Positions 8,866-23,147 of a stretch of 64,000 nucleotides of DNA are shown piece by piece. Origin of the DNA: Chamaelirium japonicum (lineage: Eukaryota; Streptophyta; Magnoliopsida; Liliales; Melanthiaceae); assembly GCA_947650365.1 (NCBI GenBank), contig OX393550.1, positions 121,584,374 through 121,648,373 of the forward strand, written 5' to 3'. The position numbers and the translations under genes are program-made. The notes below the pieces were generated by a model. The model was not told the origin of the DNA. It saw only the letters and a program-made list of their open reading frames with translations, and ran no database searches. Positions within the stretch are counted from its first letter, which is position 1. Every line of letters begins with the position of its first letter.

Positions 8866-9552
8866 CGTGTATCCATTCTAATTCATTCGTACGACCCATT
8901 CTAATTCATTCGCACGATCCATTCTAATTCATTCGTACGATCTATTCTATTTCATTCGTACAATCCATTCTAATTCATTCATACGATCCAATCTAATTCA
9001 TTCATACGATCCATTCTAATTCATTCGTACGATCTATTCTATTTCATTCATACGATCCATTCTAATTCGTTTGTACGATCCTTTCTAATTCCTTCGTACG
9101 ATCCATTCTATTTCATTCGTTTGACCCATTCTAATTTATAAGTACGATCCATTCTAATTCATTCAAACGATCCATTCTAATTCATTCGTATGATCCATTC
9201 TAATTCATTCACACGATCCATTCTAATTCATTCATACGATCCAATCTAATTCATTCATACGATCCATTCTAATTCATTCGCACGAATGTATCCATTCTAA
9301 TTCATTCGCACGATCCATTCTAATTCATTCATACAATCCATTCTAATTCTTTTGCATGAATGTATCCATTCTAATTCATTCGTACGATCCATTCTAATTC
9401 ATTCGTATTATCTATTCTAATTCATTCGCATGATCCATTATAATTCATTCATACGATCCAATCTAATTCATTCGTACGATCCATTCTAATTCATTCGCAC
9501 GAATGTATCAACTCTAATTCATTCGTACGATCCATTCTAATTCATTCATACA
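8866..9552 (-). repeat. Satellite block, T orientation
   Basis: Right arm of the palindrome, ending at TACATGTA (9549-9556). About 9.2-10.05 kb recurs directly near 47.65-48.5 kb. Confidence 0.9.
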
Positions 9553-10199
9553 TGTACGAATGAATTAGAATGGATACATTCGTGCGAATGAATTAGAATG
9601 GATCGTATGAATGAATTAGATTGGATCGTATGCATGAATTAGAATGGATCGTGCGAATGAATTAGAATGGATCGTACGAATGAATTAGAATGGATCGAAC
9701 GAATGAATTAGAATGGATACATTCGTGCAAAAGAATTAGAATGGATTGTATGAATGAATTAGAATGGATCGTGCGAATGAATTAGAATGGATCGTACGAA
9801 TGAATTAGAATGAATACATTCGTGCGAAAGAATTAGAATAGATCGTATGAATGAATTAGAATGGATCGTATGAATGAAATAGAATGGATCGTACGAATGA
9901 ATTAGAATGGATCGTGCGAATGAATTAGAATGGATCGTAAGAATGAATTACAATGGATCGTACGAAGGAATTAGAATGGATCGTACGAATGAATTAGAAA
10001 GGATACATTCGAATTCCTTCGTACGATCCATTCTAATTCCTTCGTACGATCCATATTCTAATTCATTCGCACGATCCATTCTAATTCATTCGCACGATCC
10101 ATTCTAATTCATTCATACGATCCATTCTAATTCATTCACACAATCCATTCTAATTCATTCTAATTTATTCGTATGTGAGTGGATCGTGTTTTTTTGCGC
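9553..10199. repeat. Satellite, A block then short T block
   Basis: A orientation to about 10012, T to about 10170, then the inverted copy of the poly-A junction at 10160-10199. The A-to-T switch ACATTCGAATTC type recurs at about 48430, 60358 and 62843. Confidence 0.88.
10160..10199. repeat. Poly-A orientation junction, inverted copy
   Basis: Reverse complement of 7301-7340, with seven T and a GCGC in place of GTGC. It is the partner of copy 1 in the ~8.75-kb palindrome. Confidence 0.83.
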
Positions 10200-13156
10200 T
10201 AATGAATTAGAATGGATCGTACGAATGAATTAGAATGGATACATTCGTGCGAAAGAATTAGAATGAATCGTATGAATGAATTAGATTGGATCGTATAAAT
10301 GAATTAGAATAGATCGTACGAATGAATTAGAATGGATCGTGCTAATGAATTAGAATGGATCGTGCTAATGAATTAGAATGGATCGTGCGAATGAATTAGA
10401 ATGGATCGTGCGAATGAATTAGAATGGATCGTACGAATGAATTAGAATGGATCGTTCGAATGAATTAGAATAGATTGTGCGAATGAATTAGAATGGATCG
10501 TACGAATGAATTAGAAAGGATACATTCGTGCGAATGAATTAGAATGGATCGTATGAGTGTGAATGAATTAGAATGGATCGTGCGAATGAATTAGAATGGA
10601 TCGTATTAATGAATTAGAATGGATCGTGCGAATGAATTAGAATGGATCGTACGAATGAGTAAGAATGGATCGTGCGAATGAATTAGAATGGATCATATGA
10701 ATGAATTAGAATGGATCGTATGAATGAATTAGAATGGATCGTGCGAATAAATTAGAATGGATCGTATGAATGAATTAGAATAGATTGTGTGAATGAATTA
10801 GAATGGATCGTACGAATGAATTAGAATGGATACATTCGTGCGAATGAATTAGAATGGATCGTATGAATGAATTAGAATCGATTGTACGAATGAATTAGAA
10901 TGGATTATGCGAATGAATTAGAATGGATCGTGCGAATGAATTAGAATGGATCGTACGAATGAAATAGAATGGATTGTACGAATGAGATAGAATGGATCGT
11001 ACGAATGAATTAGAATGGATACATTCATGCGAATGAATTAGAATGGATCATATGAATGAATTAGAATGGATTCATTCGTGCGAATGAATTAGAATGGATC
11101 GTACGAATGAGTAAGAATGGATCGTACGAATGAATTAAAATGGATTGAATTAGAATGAATCGTACGAATGAATTAGAATGGATCGTACGAATGAATTAGA
11201 ATGGATTGAATTAGAATGAATCGTACGAATGAATTAGAATGAATCATACCGTACGAATGAATTAGAATGGATCGTACGAATGAATTAGAATGGATCGTAC
11301 GAATGAATTAGAATGGATCGTACGAAGGAATTAGAATGGATCGTACGAAGGAATTAGAATGGATAGTACGAATGAATTAGAATGGATACCTTCGTGCAAA
11401 TGAATTAGAATGGATCGTACGAATGAGTAAGAATGGATCGAACGAATGAAATAGAATGGATCGTATGAATGAATTAGAAAGGATACATTCGTGCGAATGA
11501 ATTAGAATGGATCGTATGAGTGTGAATGAATTAGAATGGATCGTGCGAATGAATTAGAATTGATCATATTAATGAATTAGAATGGAGCGTGCGAATGAAT
11601 TAGAATGGATCGTACGAATGAGTAAGAATGGAACGTGCGAATGAATTAGAATGGATCATATGAATGAATTACAATGGATCGTATGAATGAATTAGAATGG
11701 ATCGTGCGAATAAATTAGAATGGATCGTATGAATGAATTAGAATAGATTGTGCGAATGAATTAGAATGGATCGTACGAATGAATTAGAATGGATACATTC
11801 GTGCGAATGAATTAGAATGGATCGTATGAATGAATTAGAATGGATCGTACGAATGAATTAGAATAGATCGTACGAATGAATTAGAATGGATACGAATGGA
11901 TCGTACAAATGAGTAAGAATGGATCGTACGAATCAAATAGAATGGATTGTACGAATGAATTAGAATGGATACATTCGTGCGAATGAATTAGGATGGATCG
12001 TATGAATGAATTAGAATAGATTGTGCGAATGAATTAGAATGAATCGTACGAATGAATTAGAATGGATACATTCATGTGAATGAATTAGAATGGATCGTAT
12101 GAATGAATTAGAATGGATCGTATGAGTGAATTAGAATGGATACGAAGGAATTAGAATGGATCGTACGAAGGAATTAGAATGGAGAATGGATCGTGCGAAT
12201 GAATTAGAATGGATCGTGCGATAAGAATGTATCGTACGAATGAAATAGAATAGATCGTACGGATAAATGAATTTGGATCGTGCTAATGAATTAGAATGGA
12301 TTGTACGAATGAATTAGAATGGATCGTACTAATGAATTAGAATAGATTGTGCGAATGAATTAGAATGGATCGTACGAAAGAATTAGAAAGGATATATTCG
12401 TGCAAATGAATTAGAATAGATCGTATGAATGAATTAGATTTGATCGTATTAATGAATTAGAATGGATCGTGCGAATGAATTAGAATGGATCGTACGAATG
12501 ATATAGAATGGATAGATTCGTACGAATGAATTAGAATGGATCGTATGAATGAATTAGAATGGATCGTGCGAATGAATTAGAATGGATCGTATGAATGAAT
12601 TAGAATGGATCGTGCGAATGAATTAAAATGGATCGTTTGAATGAAATAGAATGGATCATATGAATTAGAATGGATCGTACGAATGAAATAGAATGGATCG
12701 TACGAATGAATTAGAATAGATTGTGCGAATGGAATAGAATGGATCATACGATTGAGTAATAATGGATTGTACGAATGAAATAGAATAGATCGTACGAATG
12801 AATTAGAATGGATCATGCTAATAAATTAGAATTGATCGTACGAATGAATTAGAATAGATTGTGCGAATGAATTAGAATGCATCGTACGAATGAATTGGAA
12901 TGGATACATTCGTGCGAATGAATTAGACTGGATCGTATGAATGAATTAGAGTGGATACATTCGTACAAATGAATTAGAATGGATCGTACGAATGAATTAG
13001 AATGGATACATTCGTGCGAATGAATTAGAATGGATCATATGAATGAATTAGAATGGATCGATTGGGTGAATGCGAATGGATCGTGCGAATGAATTAGAAT
13101 GGATTGTACAAATGAATTAGAATGGATCGTACGAATGAATTAGAATGGATACATTC
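10200..13156 (+). repeat. Long satellite block, A orientation (~3.0 kb)
   Basis: Second longest uninterrupted A block. The part 10.2-11.6 kb is the inverted partner of 5.9-7.3 kb. The part 12.4-13.16 kb is a direct copy of 5.1-5.87 kb, including the 240-bp module at 12577-12816. It ends in the same hairpin-like switch as at 5872. Confidence 0.9.
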
Positions 13157-16100
13157 GTGCGAATCCATTCTATTTCATTCGTACGATCCATTCTAATTCA
13201 TTCGCACGATCCATTCTAATTCATTCATACAATCCATTCTGATTCATTCGTACGATCCGTTCTAATTCATTCGTACGATCCATTCTAATTCATTTGCACA
13301 ATCTATTCTAATTCATTCGTACGATCCATTCTAATTCATTCGCACGATCCATTCTAATTCATTCATACGATCCATTCTATTTCATTCGTACGATCCATTC
13401 TTACTCATTCGTATGATCCATTCTAATTCATTTGCACGAAGGTATCCATTCTAATTCATTCGTACTATCTATTCTAATTCCTTCGTACGATCCATTCTAA
13501 TTCCTTCGTATGATCCATTCTAATTCATTCGTACGATCCATTCTAATTCCTTCATATGATCCATTCTAATTCATTCGTACGGCATGATTCATTCTAATTC
13601 ATTCGTACGATTAATTCTAATTCAATCCATTCTAATTCATTCGTACGATCCATTCTAATTCATTCGTACGATCCATTCTAATTCATTCGTACGATTCATT
13701 CTAATTCAATCCATTCTAATTCATTCGTACGATCCATTCTTACTCATTCGTACGATCCATTCTAATTCATTCGCACGAATGAATCCATTCTAATTCATTC
13801 GTATGATCCATTCTAATTCATTCGCATGAATGTATCCATTCTAATTCATTCGTACGATCCATTCTATCTCATTCGTACAATCCATTCTATTTCATTCGTA
13901 CGATCCATTCTAATTCATTCACACGATCCATTCTAATTCATTCGCATGATCCATTCTAATTCATTCGTACGATCGATTCTAATTCATTCATACGATCCAT
14001 TCTAATTCATTCGCATGAATGTATCCATTCTAATTCATTCGTACGATCCATTCTAATTCATTCGCACAATCTATTCTAATTCATTCATACGATCCATTCT
14101 AATTTATTCGCACGATCCATTCTAATTCATTCATACGATCCATTCTAATTCATTCATATGATCCATTCTAATTCATTCGCACGATCCATTCTTACTCATT
14201 CGTACGATCCATTCTAATTCATTCGCATGATCCATTCTAATTCATTAATACGATCCATTCTAATTCATTCGCACAATCCATTCTAATTCATTCACACTCA
14301 TACGATCCATTCTAATTCATTCGCACGAATGTATCCTTTCTAATTCATTCGTACGATCCATTCTAATTCATTCGCACAATCTATTCTAATTCATTCGAAC
14401 GATCCATTCTAATTCATTCGTACGATCCATTCTAATTCATTCGTACGATCCATTCTAATTCCATTCGCACAATCTATTCTAATTCATTCGTACGATCCAT
14501 TCTATTTCATTCGTACGATCCATTCTAATTCATACGATCCATTCTATTTCATTCATACGATCCATTTTAATTCATTCGCACGATCCATTCTAATTCATTC
14601 ATACGATCCATTCTAATTCATTTGTACGATCCATTCTAATTTCTTCGTATGATCTATTCTAATTCATTCGTACGATCCATTCTAATTCCTTCGTACGATC
14701 CATTCAAATTCATTCGCACGAATCTATCCATTCTAATTCATTCGTACGATCCATTCTAATTCATTCGCACGATCCATTCTAATTCATTAATACGATCCAA
14801 TCTAATTCATTCATACGATCTATTCTAATTCATTCGCACGAATATATCCTTTCTAATTCATTCGTACGATCCATTCTAATTCATTCTCACAATCTATTCT
14901 AATTCATTAGTACGATCCATTCTAATTCATTCGTACGATCCATTCTAATTCATTAGCACGATCCAAATTCATTTATCCGTACGATCTATTCTATTTCATT
15001 CGTACGATCCATTCTTATCGCACGATCCATTCTAATTCATTCGCACGATCCATTCTCCATTCTAATTCCTTCGTATGATCCATTCTAATTCCTTCGTATC
15101 CATTCTAATTCACTCATACGATCCATTCTAATTCATTCATACGATCCATTCTAATTCATTCGCATAAATGTATCCATTCTAATTCATTCGTACGATCCAT
15201 TCTAATTCATTCGCACAATCTATTCTAATTCATTCATACGATCCATCCTAATTCATTCGCACGAATGTATCCATTCTAATTCTTTCGTACAATCCATTCT
15301 ATTTCATTCGTACGATCCATTCTTACTCATTCGTACGATCCATTCGTATCCATTCTAATTCATTCGTACGATCTATTCTAATTCATTCGTACGATCCATT
15401 CTAATTCATTAATACGATCCAATCTAATTCATTCATACGATCCATTCTAATTCATTCGTACGATCCATTCTAATTCATTCGCACGATCCATTCTAATTCA
15501 TTCGCACGATCCATTCTAATTCATTCATACGATCCATTCTAATTCATTCGTACGATCCATTCTAATTCATTCGCACGATCCATTCTAATTCATTCGCACG
15601 AATGTATCCATTCCAATTCATTCGTACGATCCATTCTAATTCATTCGCACAATCTATTCTAATTCATTCGTACGATCAATTCTAATTCATTAGGATGATC
15701 CATTCTAATTCATTCGTACGATCTATTCTATTTCATTCGTACAATCCATTCTTACTCAATCGTATGATCCATTCTAATCCATTCGCACAATCTATTCTAA
15801 TTCATTCGTACGATCCATTCTATTTCATTCGTACGATCCATTCTAATTCATACGATCCATTCTATTTCATTAATACGATCCATTTTAATTCATTCGCACG
15901 ATCCATTCTAATTCATTCATACGATCCATTCTAATTCATTCGTATGATCCATTCTAATTTCTTCGTATGATCTATTCTAATTCCTTCGTACGATCCATTC
16001 TAATTCCTTCGTACGATCCATTCAAATTCATTCGCACGAATCTATCAATTCTAATTCATTCGTACGATCCATTCTAATTCATTCGCACGATCCATTCTAA

Positions 16101-16808
16101 TTCATTAATACGATCCAATATAATTCATTCATACGATCTATTCTAATTCATTCGTACGAATATATCCTTTTTAATTCATTCGTACGATCCATTCTAATTC
16201 ATTCGCACAATCTATTCTAATTCATTTGTACGATCAATTCTAATTCATTCGTACGATCCATTCTAATTCATTAGCACGATCTAAATTCATTTATCCATAC
16301 GATCTATTCTATTTCATTCGTACGATCTATTCTTATCACACGATCCATTCTAATTCATTCGCACGATCCATTCTCAATTCTAATTCCTTCGTACGATCCA
16401 TTCTAATTCCTTCGTATCCATTCTAATTCACTCATACGATCCATTCTAATTCATTCATACGATCCATTCTAATTCATTCGCATGAATGTATCCATTCTAA
16501 TTCATTCGTACGATCCATTCTAATTCATTCGCACAATCTATTCTAATTCATTCATACGATCCATTCGTATCCATTCTAATTCATTCGTACGATCTATTCT
16601 AATTCATTCGTACGATCCATTATATTTCATTCGTATGATCCATTCTAATTCCTTTGTACGATCCAGTCTATTTCATTCCCATGAATGTATCCATTCTAAT
16701 TCATTTGCACGAATGTATCCAATCTAATTCATTCATACGATCCATTCTAATTCTTTCGCACGAATGTATCCATTCTAATTCATTCGTACGATCCATTCTA
16801 ATTCATTA
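13157..16808 (-). repeat. Longest satellite block, T orientation (~3.7 kb)
   Basis: Uninterrupted T orientation. Begins as a direct copy of 5.88-7.2 kb and contains a 240-bp module at 15695-15934. Around 14.96-15.12 and 16.27-16.42 kb it has two related irregular patches with AATTCATTTATCC and CCATTCTC joints. Ends at a poly-A junction. Confidence 0.9.
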
Positions 16809-16848
16809 GCACGAAAAAACACGATCCACTAACATAGGAATAAATTAG
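16809..16848. repeat. Poly-A orientation junction, copy 3
   Basis: Same orientation as 7301-7340 with two or three substitutions (CTAACATAGG for CTCACATACG). Confidence 0.83.
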
Positions 16849-18320
16849 AATAAATTAGATTGGATTGTGTGAATGAATTAGAATGGATCGTATGAATGAA
16901 TTAGAATGGATCGTGCGAATGAATTAGAATATGGATCGTACGAAGGAATTAGAATGGATCGTACGAATGAATTCGAATGTATCCTTTCTAATTCATTCGT
17001 ACGATCCATTCTAATTCCTTCGTACGATCCATTCTAATTCATTCATACGATCCATTCTAATTCATTCGCACGATCCATTCTAATTCATGCATACGATCCA
17101 TTCTAATTCATTCGTACGATCCATTCTAATTCATTCGTACGATCCATTCTAATTCATTCGCACAATCTATTCTAATTCATTCGTACGATCCATTCTAATT
17201 CATTCGCACGATCCATTCTAATTCATTCATACGATCCATTCTATTTCATTCGTACAATCCATTCTTACTCATTCGTACGATCCATTCTAATTCATTTGCA
17301 CAAAGGTATCCATTCTAATTCATTCATACTATCCATTCTAATTCCTTCGTACGATCCATTCTAATTCCTTCGTACGATCCATTCGGATACATTCGTGCGA
17401 ATCCATTCTATTTCAATCGTACGATCCATTCTAATTCATTCGCACGATCCATTCTAATTCATTCATACGATCCATTCTAATTCATTCATACGATCCATTT
17501 TAATTCATTCGCACGATCCATTCTAATTCATTCATACGATCCATTCTAATTCATTCGTACGATCCATTCTAATTTCTTCGTATGATCTATTCTAATTCCT
17601 TCGTACGATCCATTCTAATTCCTTCGTACGATCCATTCTAATTTCTTCGTATGATCTATTCTAATTCCTTCGTACGATCCATTCTAATTCCTTCGTACGA
17701 TCCATTCAAATTCATTCGCACGAATCTATTTGAATGGGTCGTACGAATGAATATGAATGAATTAGAATGGATCGTTTGAGTGAATGCGAATGGATCGTGC
17801 GAATGAATTAGAATGGATTGTACGAATGAATTAGAATGGATCGTACGAATGAATTAGAATGGATACATTCGTGCGAATCCATTCTATTTCATTCGTATGA
17901 TCCATTCTAATTCATTCGCACGATCCATTCTAATTCATTCATACGATCCATTCTAATTCATTCGTACGATCCATTCTAATTCATTCGCACGATCCATTCT
18001 AATTCATTCGTACGATCCATTCTAATTCATTCGCACGATCGATATGAAGAAATTAGAATGGATCGTACGAATGAATTAGAATGGATCGTATGAATGAATT
18101 AGAATGGATCGTATGAATGAATTAGAATGGATTGAATTAGAATGAATCGTACGAATGAATTAGAATGAATCATACCGTATGAATGAATTAGAATGGATCA
18201 TACGAAGGGATTAGAATGGATCGTACGAATGAATTAGAATGGATCGTACGTACGAATGAATTAGAATGGATTGCATGAATGAATTAGAATAGATCGTACG
18301 AATGAATTAGAATGGATCGT
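16809..18320. repeat. Satellite mosaic of short blocks
   Basis: Poly-A junction to 16848, then A to about 16977, T to 17727, A to 17872, T to 18040, A to 18320. Near 17385-17401 a GGATACATTCGTGCGA segment lies between two T monomers without changing orientation. The 8.9-kb tandem duplication begins here (about 17.44 kb). Confidence 0.86.
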
Positions 18321-19517
18321 ACGTAATGTATCCATTCTAATTCATTCGTACGATCCATTCTAATTCATTCGTATGATCCATTCTTACTCATTCGTACGAT
18401 CCAATCTAATTCATTCATACGATCCATTCTAATTCATTCGTACGTTCCATTCTAATTCATTAGCACGATCAATGCTAATTAATTCGTACGATCCATTCTA
18501 ATTCATTCGTACGATCCATTCTAATTCATTCATACGATCCATTCTAATTTCTTCGTATGATCCATTCTAATTCATTCGTACGGTATGATTCATTCTAATT
18601 CATTCGTACGATTCATTCTAATTCAATCCATTCTAATTCATTCATACGATTCATTCATACGATTCATTCATACGATCCATTCTTACTCATTCGTACGATC
18701 CATTCTAATTCATTCGCACGATCCATTCTAATTCATCCGTACGATCCATTCTATTTCATTCGTAGGATCCATTCTTACTCATTCGTACGATCCATTCTAA
18801 TTCATTCGCACGAATGTATCCATTCTAATTCATTCGTACGATCCATTCTAATTCCTTCGTACAAACCATTCTAATTCCTGCGTACGATCCATTCTAATTC
18901 CTTTCTATGACCCATTATATTTCATTCGTATGATCCATTCTAATTCCTTTGTACGATCCAGTCTAATTCATGCCCTTGAATGTATCCATTCTAATTCATT
19001 TGCACGAATGTATCCATTCTAATTCATTCGTACGATCCATTCTAATTCATTCGTACGTTCCATTCTAATTCATTCGTAAGATCCATTCTAATTCATTCAT
19101 ACGATCTATTCTAATTCATTCATACAATCCATTCTAATTCCTTCGTACGATCCATTCTAATTCATTCGTACGATCCATTCTAATTCATTCGTACTATCCA
19201 TTCTTACTCATTCGTACGAAGGAATTAGAATGGATCGTACGAAGGAATTAGAATGGATAGTATGAATGAATTAGAATGGATACCTTCGTGCAAATGAATT
19301 AGAATGGATCGTACGAATGAGTAAGAATGGATCGTACGAATGAAATAGAATGGATCGTATGAATGAATTAGAATGGATCATGCGAAAGAATTAGAATGGA
19401 TCGTACGAATGAATTAGAATAGATTGTGCGAATGAATTAGAATGGATCGTACGAATGAATTAGAATGGATCATATGAATAAATTAGAATGGATCGTACGA
19501 ATGAAATAGAATGGATT
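18321..19517. repeat. Satellite, T block then A block
   Basis: T to about 19214, switching at the palindrome TTCGTACGAA (19211-19220), then A to about 19517. Matches 27235-28459 in the second copy of the 8.9-kb unit. Confidence 0.88.
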
Positions 19518-21553
19518 CGCACGAATGTATCCATTCTAATTCATTCGTACGATCCATTCTAATTCATTCGTACAATCCATTCTAATTCATTCGCACGATC
19601 CATTCGCATTCACTCAAATGATCCATTCTAATTCATTCATATGATCCATTCTAATTCATTCGTGCGAATCCATTCTATTTCATTCGTACGATCCATTCTA
19701 ATTCATTCGCACGATCAATTCTAATTCATTCATACGATCCATTCTAATTCATTTGCACGAATGTATCCATTCTAATTCATTCGTACGATCTATTATAATT
19801 CATTTGAACGATCCATTCTAATTCATTGATACGAGCCAATCGCATTCACTCAAACGATCCATTCTAATTCCTTCGTACGATCCATTCTAATTCCTTCGTA
19901 TGATCCATTCTAATTCATTCCCATGAATGTATCCATTCTAATTCATTCGCATGATCCATTCTAATTTATTCGCACGATCCATTCTAATTCATTCATACGA
20001 TCCATTCTAATTCATTCGTACGATCCATTCTAATTCATTCGCACGATCCATTCTAATTCATTCGCACGAATGTATCTATTCTAATTCATTCGTATGATCC
20101 ATTCTAATTCATTCACACGATCCATTCTAATTCATTCATACAATCCATTCTATTTCTTTTGCACGAATGTATGCATTCTAATTCATTCGTACGATCCATT
20201 CTATTTCATTCGTACGATCCATTCTAATTCATTCGTACAATCCATTCTAATTCATTCGCACGATCTATTCGAATTCATTCGCACGAATGTATCCACTCTA
20301 ATTCATTCATACGATCCATTCTAATTCCTTCGTACGATCCATTCTATTTCATTCGTATGATCCATTCTATTTCATTCATATAATCCATTCTAATTCATTC
20401 GCACGATCCATTCTAATTTATTCATACGATCCATTCTAATTCATTCGTATGATCCATTCTAATTCATTCATACGATCCATTCTAATTCATACGAATTAGA
20501 ATGGATCGTATGAGTGTGAATGAATTAGAATGGATCGTGCGAATGAATTAGAATGGATCGTATTAATGAATTAGAATGGATCGTGCGAATGAATTAAAAT
20601 GGATCGTACGAAATTCTAATTCATTCGCACGAATGTATCCGTTCTAATTCATTCGTACGATCCATTCTAATTCATTCGCACAATCTATTCTAATTCATTC
20701 ATACGATCCATTCTAATTTATTCGCACGATCCATTCTAATTCATTCATACGATCCATTCTTATTCATTCATATGATCCATTCTAATTCATTCGCACGATC
20801 CATTCTTACTCATTCGTACGATCCATTCTAATTCATTCGCACGATCCATTCTAATTCATTAATATGATCCATTCTAATTCATTCGCACGATCCATTCTAA
20901 TTCATTCACACTCATACGATCCATTCTAATTCATTCGCACGAATGTATCCTTTCTAATTCATTCGTACGATCCATTCTAATTCATTCGCACAATCTATTC
21001 TAATTCATTCTTACGATCCATTCTAATTTATTCACACGATCCATTCTAATTCATTCATACGATCTATTCTAATTCATTTATATGATCCTTTCTAAATCAT
21101 TCGCACGATCCATTCTTACTCATTCGTACGATCCATTCTAATTCATTCGCACGATCCATTCTAATTCATTAATACGATCCATTCTAATTCATTCGTATGA
21201 TCCATTCTAATTCCTTTGTATGATCCATTCTAATTCATTCGTACGGTATGATTCATTCTAATTCATTCGTACGATTCATTCTAATTCTATCCATTCTAAT
21301 TCATTCGTACGATCCATTCTAATTCATTCGTACGATCCATTCTAATTCATTCGTACGATTCATTCTAATTCAATCCATTCTAATTCATTCGTACGATCCA
21401 TTCTTACTCATTCGTACGATCCATTCTAATTCATTCGCACGAATGAATCCATTCTAATTCATTCGTATGATCCATTCTAATTCATTCATACGATCCATTC
21501 TAATTCATTCATATGATCCATTCTAATTCATTCGCACGATCCTTTCTTATTTA
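19518..21553. repeat. Satellite, mostly T with an inserted A segment
   Basis: T orientation except for A at about 20490-20611. The A segment and flanking monomers (about 20355-20670, ~300 bp) are missing from the equivalent place near 29305 in the second copy. An open frame at 20094-20324 is a chance frame and recurs at 29035. Confidence 0.88.
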
Positions 21554-23147
21554 TTGTGCGAATGAATTAGAATGGATCGTACGAATGAGTAAGAATGGAT
21601 CGTACGAATGAATTATAATGGATTGAATTAGAATGAATCGTACGAATGAATTAGAATGGATCGTACGAATGAATTAGAATGGATCGTACGAATGAATTAG
21701 AATGGATTGAATTAGAATGAATCATACGAATGAATTAGAATGAATCATACGAATGAAATAAAATGGATCATAATCTAATTCATTCATACGATCCATTCTA
21801 ATTCATTCGCACAATCTATTCTAATCCATTCGTACGATCCATTCTAATTCATTCGCACGATCTATTCTAATTCATTCGTACGATCCATTCTAATTCATTC
21901 GCACGAATGTATCCATTCTAATTCATTCATACAATCTATTCTAATTCATTCGTACGATCCATTCTAATTCATTCGTATAATCCATTCTATTTCATTCATA
22001 CGATCCATTCTTACTCATTCGTATGATCCATTCTAATTCATTCGCACGAATGTATCAATTCTAATTCATTCGTACGATCCATTCCAATTCATTCGTACGA
22101 TCCATTCTAATTCATTCGTCCGATCCATTCTAATTCATTCATACGATCCATTCTAATTCATTCATACAATCCATTCTAATTCTTTCACACGATCCATTCT
22201 AATTCATTCGTACGATCCATTCTAATTCATTCGTACGATCCATTCTAATTCATTCGCACGAATGAATCCATTCTAATTCATTCGTACAATCCATTCTATT
22301 TCATTCGTACGATCCATTCTTACTCATTCGTAAGATCCATTCTAATTCATTGGCACGAATGTATCCGTTCTAATTCATTCGTACGATCCACTCTAATTCA
22401 TTTGTACGATCCATTCCAATTCATTCTAATTCTAATTCATTCGCACGAATGTATCCATTCTAATTCATTCGTACGATCCATTCTAATTCATTCGCACAAT
22501 CTATTCTAATTCATTCGTACGATCCATTCTAATTCATTCGCACGATCCATTCTAATTCATTTGCACGATCCATTCTAATTCATTCATACAATCCATTCTA
22601 TTTCTTTTGCACGAATGTATCCATTCTAATTCATTACGAATGAGTAAGAATGGATTGTACGAATGAATTAGAATGGATACATTCATGCGAATGAATTAGA
22701 ATGGATCATACGAATGAGTAAGAATGGATCGTACGAATGAAATAGAATGGATTGTACGAATGAATTAGAATGGATCGCACGAATGAATTAGAATGGATCG
22801 TAGGAATGAATTAGAATGGATCGTACGAAGGAATTAGAATGGATCGTACGAATGAATTAGAATGGATCGTACGAATGAATTAGAATGGATCGAACGAATG
22901 AATTAGAATGGATACATTCGTGCAAAGGAATTAGAATGGATTGTATGAATGAATTAGAATGGATCGTGCTAATGAATTAGAATGGATCGTACGAATGAAT
23001 TAAAATGGATACATTCGTGCGAAAGAATTAGAATTGATCGTATGAATGAATTAGAATGGAACGTATGAATGAAATAGAATGTATCGTACGAATGAATTAG
23101 AATGGATCGTACGAAGGAATTAGAATGGATCGTACGAATGAATTCGA
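21554..23147. repeat. Satellite, A/T/A blocks
   Basis: A to about 21770, T to 22633, A to 23147. The switches CTTATTTATTGTGCG, GATCATAATCTAATTC and TTCATTACGAATGAG each recur once, 8.64-8.68 kb downstream. Confidence 0.88.
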
